NCBI GenBank assembly: GCA_003242315.1 | Contig: QGUY01000064.1 | Coordinates: 1-16,443 of the forward strand | DNA from: Bacteroidota bacterium | GTDB lineage: Bacteria; Bacteroidota; Bacteroidia; Cytophagales; Cyclobacteriaceae | DNA: 16,443 nt | Direction of reading: 5' to 3' | Shown here: positions 15,660 through 16,443 of the stretch, piece after piece | How the letters are laid out: each line of letters opens with the position of its first letter | How positions within the stretch are numbered: position 1 is the first letter of the stretch | Notes under the pieces: model-generated | Databases searched by the model: none | Seen by the model: only the letters and a program-made list of their open reading frames with translations | Told to the model about the DNA's origin: nothing | Position numbers and translations under genes: made by a program

Positions 15660-16346
15660 TCAGTAGGATTTCTTGACGGACCCTCCTGTACTGGAGTCGG
15701 TCCTGCTCTTGGTCGGGTTGCCGCGGAAGCGGATGTTTCCTGCCGTACTCGCTTTGGCTTCAAGCTCTTTGACCACGTTTACTTTGGCAGAACCCGCTGA
15801 GCTTGCCTCCACGGAAAGGATATCCACCTCCAGGTCGTAAGCATCGATTTCACCCGCACTGCTAACCTCGAAATCCGCCTTTACGGCCTTGCCCTCAAGT
15901 TCCACATCCCCTGCGCTGGAAACGCGAACCTGCAGTTCTTCCACATCCAAATCCAGCTCTACGGAGCCGGCGCTGGCGCACTCAATCTCGAGGTTTCTGG
16001 CCTTTAGGACGTCCTCAGTGTAGACGTTTGCAGCAGAACTGGCCGAAATCTTGTTGATCTCACGGTAGGTGACAAACACCCGGGCATTAACGTTCCTCCT
16101 AAACCGGCCCTCGCTTACATGAATCCGCAGGTAATCGCCGGAAACCTCCGTGACGATATGCGATAACTCCGTGTTCCCACCGACCTCGACGCGTACGGAC
16201 TCCTCTTTTCCTTTCTTAAGGTATACATCTACTCCCTCTGCCGCCCGAATACCCCGGAATGACCTGACTTCCCGGACCTCACTTTGCTGCCCGTAGGCAG
16301 TAACTACCAGCATCGACAAAACAAGGGTTGCAAGAATTTGCCTCAT
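15660..16346 (-). CDS. Secreted head-GIN (DUF2807) beta-helix protein
   Basis: The protein has 228 residues. The N-terminus MRQILATLVLSMLVVTAYGQQ is a signal peptide, with cleavage likely near Gly19, so it is exported. The next part (RSFRGIRAAEGVDVYLKKGK) is the usual opening of DUF2807, a domain annotated as a putative autotransporter adhesin head. From about residue 100, seven copies of an S-[ST]-A-G-x-[VI]-like motif recur every 18-21 residues (SSAA at 103, ASAG 124, SSAG 143, SSAG 162, SSAG 182, STAG 200, STGG 219), consistent with rungs of a right-handed beta-helix. No transmembrane segment follows, so it is periplasmic or surface-bound. I start at the ATG at 16346 because the signal peptide begins there; the frame runs 16 codons further upstream but those residues would precede the signal. 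The role is unknown; cell-surface contact is a guess from the domain name. Confidence 0.88.
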   Translation of the reverse strand: MRQILATLVLSMLVVTAYGQQSEVREVRSFRGIRAAEGVDVYLKKGKEESVRVEVGGNTELSHIVTEVSGDYLRIHVSEGRFRRNVNARVFVTYREINKISASSAANVYTEDVLKARNLEIECASAGSVELDLDVEELQVRVSSAGDVELEGKAVKADFEVSSAGEIDAYDLEVDILSVEASSAGSAKVNVVKELEAKASTAGNIRFRGNPTKSRTDSSTGGSVKKSY

Positions 16347-16443
16347 CGCTCTAAACTTTGTGCTAAAGACGCGCCTTGAATATAAGGGTTGCATTTCAAC
16401 GGATACATAGCCCGGAATTCTGACGATGTACCAAATACGCGCA
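16347..16443. other. Upstream region of the DUF2807 gene, no gene seen
   Basis: These 97 bases at the window edge contain no supportable gene. A minus-strand TATATTCA (16384-16377) lies about 30 bases before the DUF2807 start and matches the -7 consensus at only six of eight positions; the nearest upstream TTG (16399-16397) is too close for a normal -33 element. I do not call a promoter. Confidence 0.3.

Noticed and set aside
15600..15800. Plus-strand frame MKEIKKYEKNDE...
   Set aside because: It covers the terminator and the antisense of the DUF2807 gene; after the Lys-rich start the translation is plainly a shadow.

Overview
The window looks like ordinary chromosomal DNA from a member of the Bacteroidota, most likely of the Cytophagales type. 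The evidence is the gene families: a type III glutamine synthetase, a leucyl-tRNA synthetase with Bacteroidota-style insertions, a head-GIN/DUF2807 secreted protein, a long single-chain M16 lipoprotein peptidase and an S41 carboxy-terminal protease. Most start codons also lack a clear Shine-Dalgarno sequence, and several genes are preceded by TAnnTTTG-like -7 elements. No tRNA, rRNA, CRISPR array, insertion sequence, phage gene or attachment site is visible. No gap between genes exceeds 300 bases.

Layout. At the left edge a small lipoprotein gene on the minus strand (1-254) appears to be cut by an in-frame TAA, with the frame open again beyond it. It diverges from a stand-alone receiver-domain response regulator (451-846), followed by leuS (927-3833). 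A 104-base gap carrying two adjacent hairpins leads to an unrecognised charged helical protein (3938-4393). Next is a tight same-strand run: fabH, a 74-residue unknown, a GntP-family permease, a RidA-family protein and an M19 dipeptidase (4451-8559), with gaps of 5 to 20 bases or a possible 4-base overlap. It ends tail to tail, 14 bases from an M16 zinc peptidase lipoprotein on the minus strand (8574-11552). That gene diverges from an S41 protease with a PDZ domain (11715-13361). The S41 gene ends inside a short tandem repeat and converges on glnN (13405-15567, minus strand). Upstream of glnN lie a hairpin terminator and a secreted DUF2807 protein (15660-16346, minus strand).

How the genes fit together. 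LeuS, FabH and GlnN are housekeeping functions: translation, fatty-acid initiation and nitrogen assimilation. The permease, RidA and M19 dipeptidase form a plausible uptake-and-breakdown unit for a small acid, or for amino acids or dipeptides perhaps of D configuration; the substrate is inferred, not seen. The divergent M16 and S41 proteases are both predicted to act in the cell envelope. I found no clearly new multi-gene system. The features most worth checking are the interrupted lipoprotein, the paired hairpins after leuS, the repeat that supplies the S41 stop codon, and the compact fabH-to-dipeptidase run.
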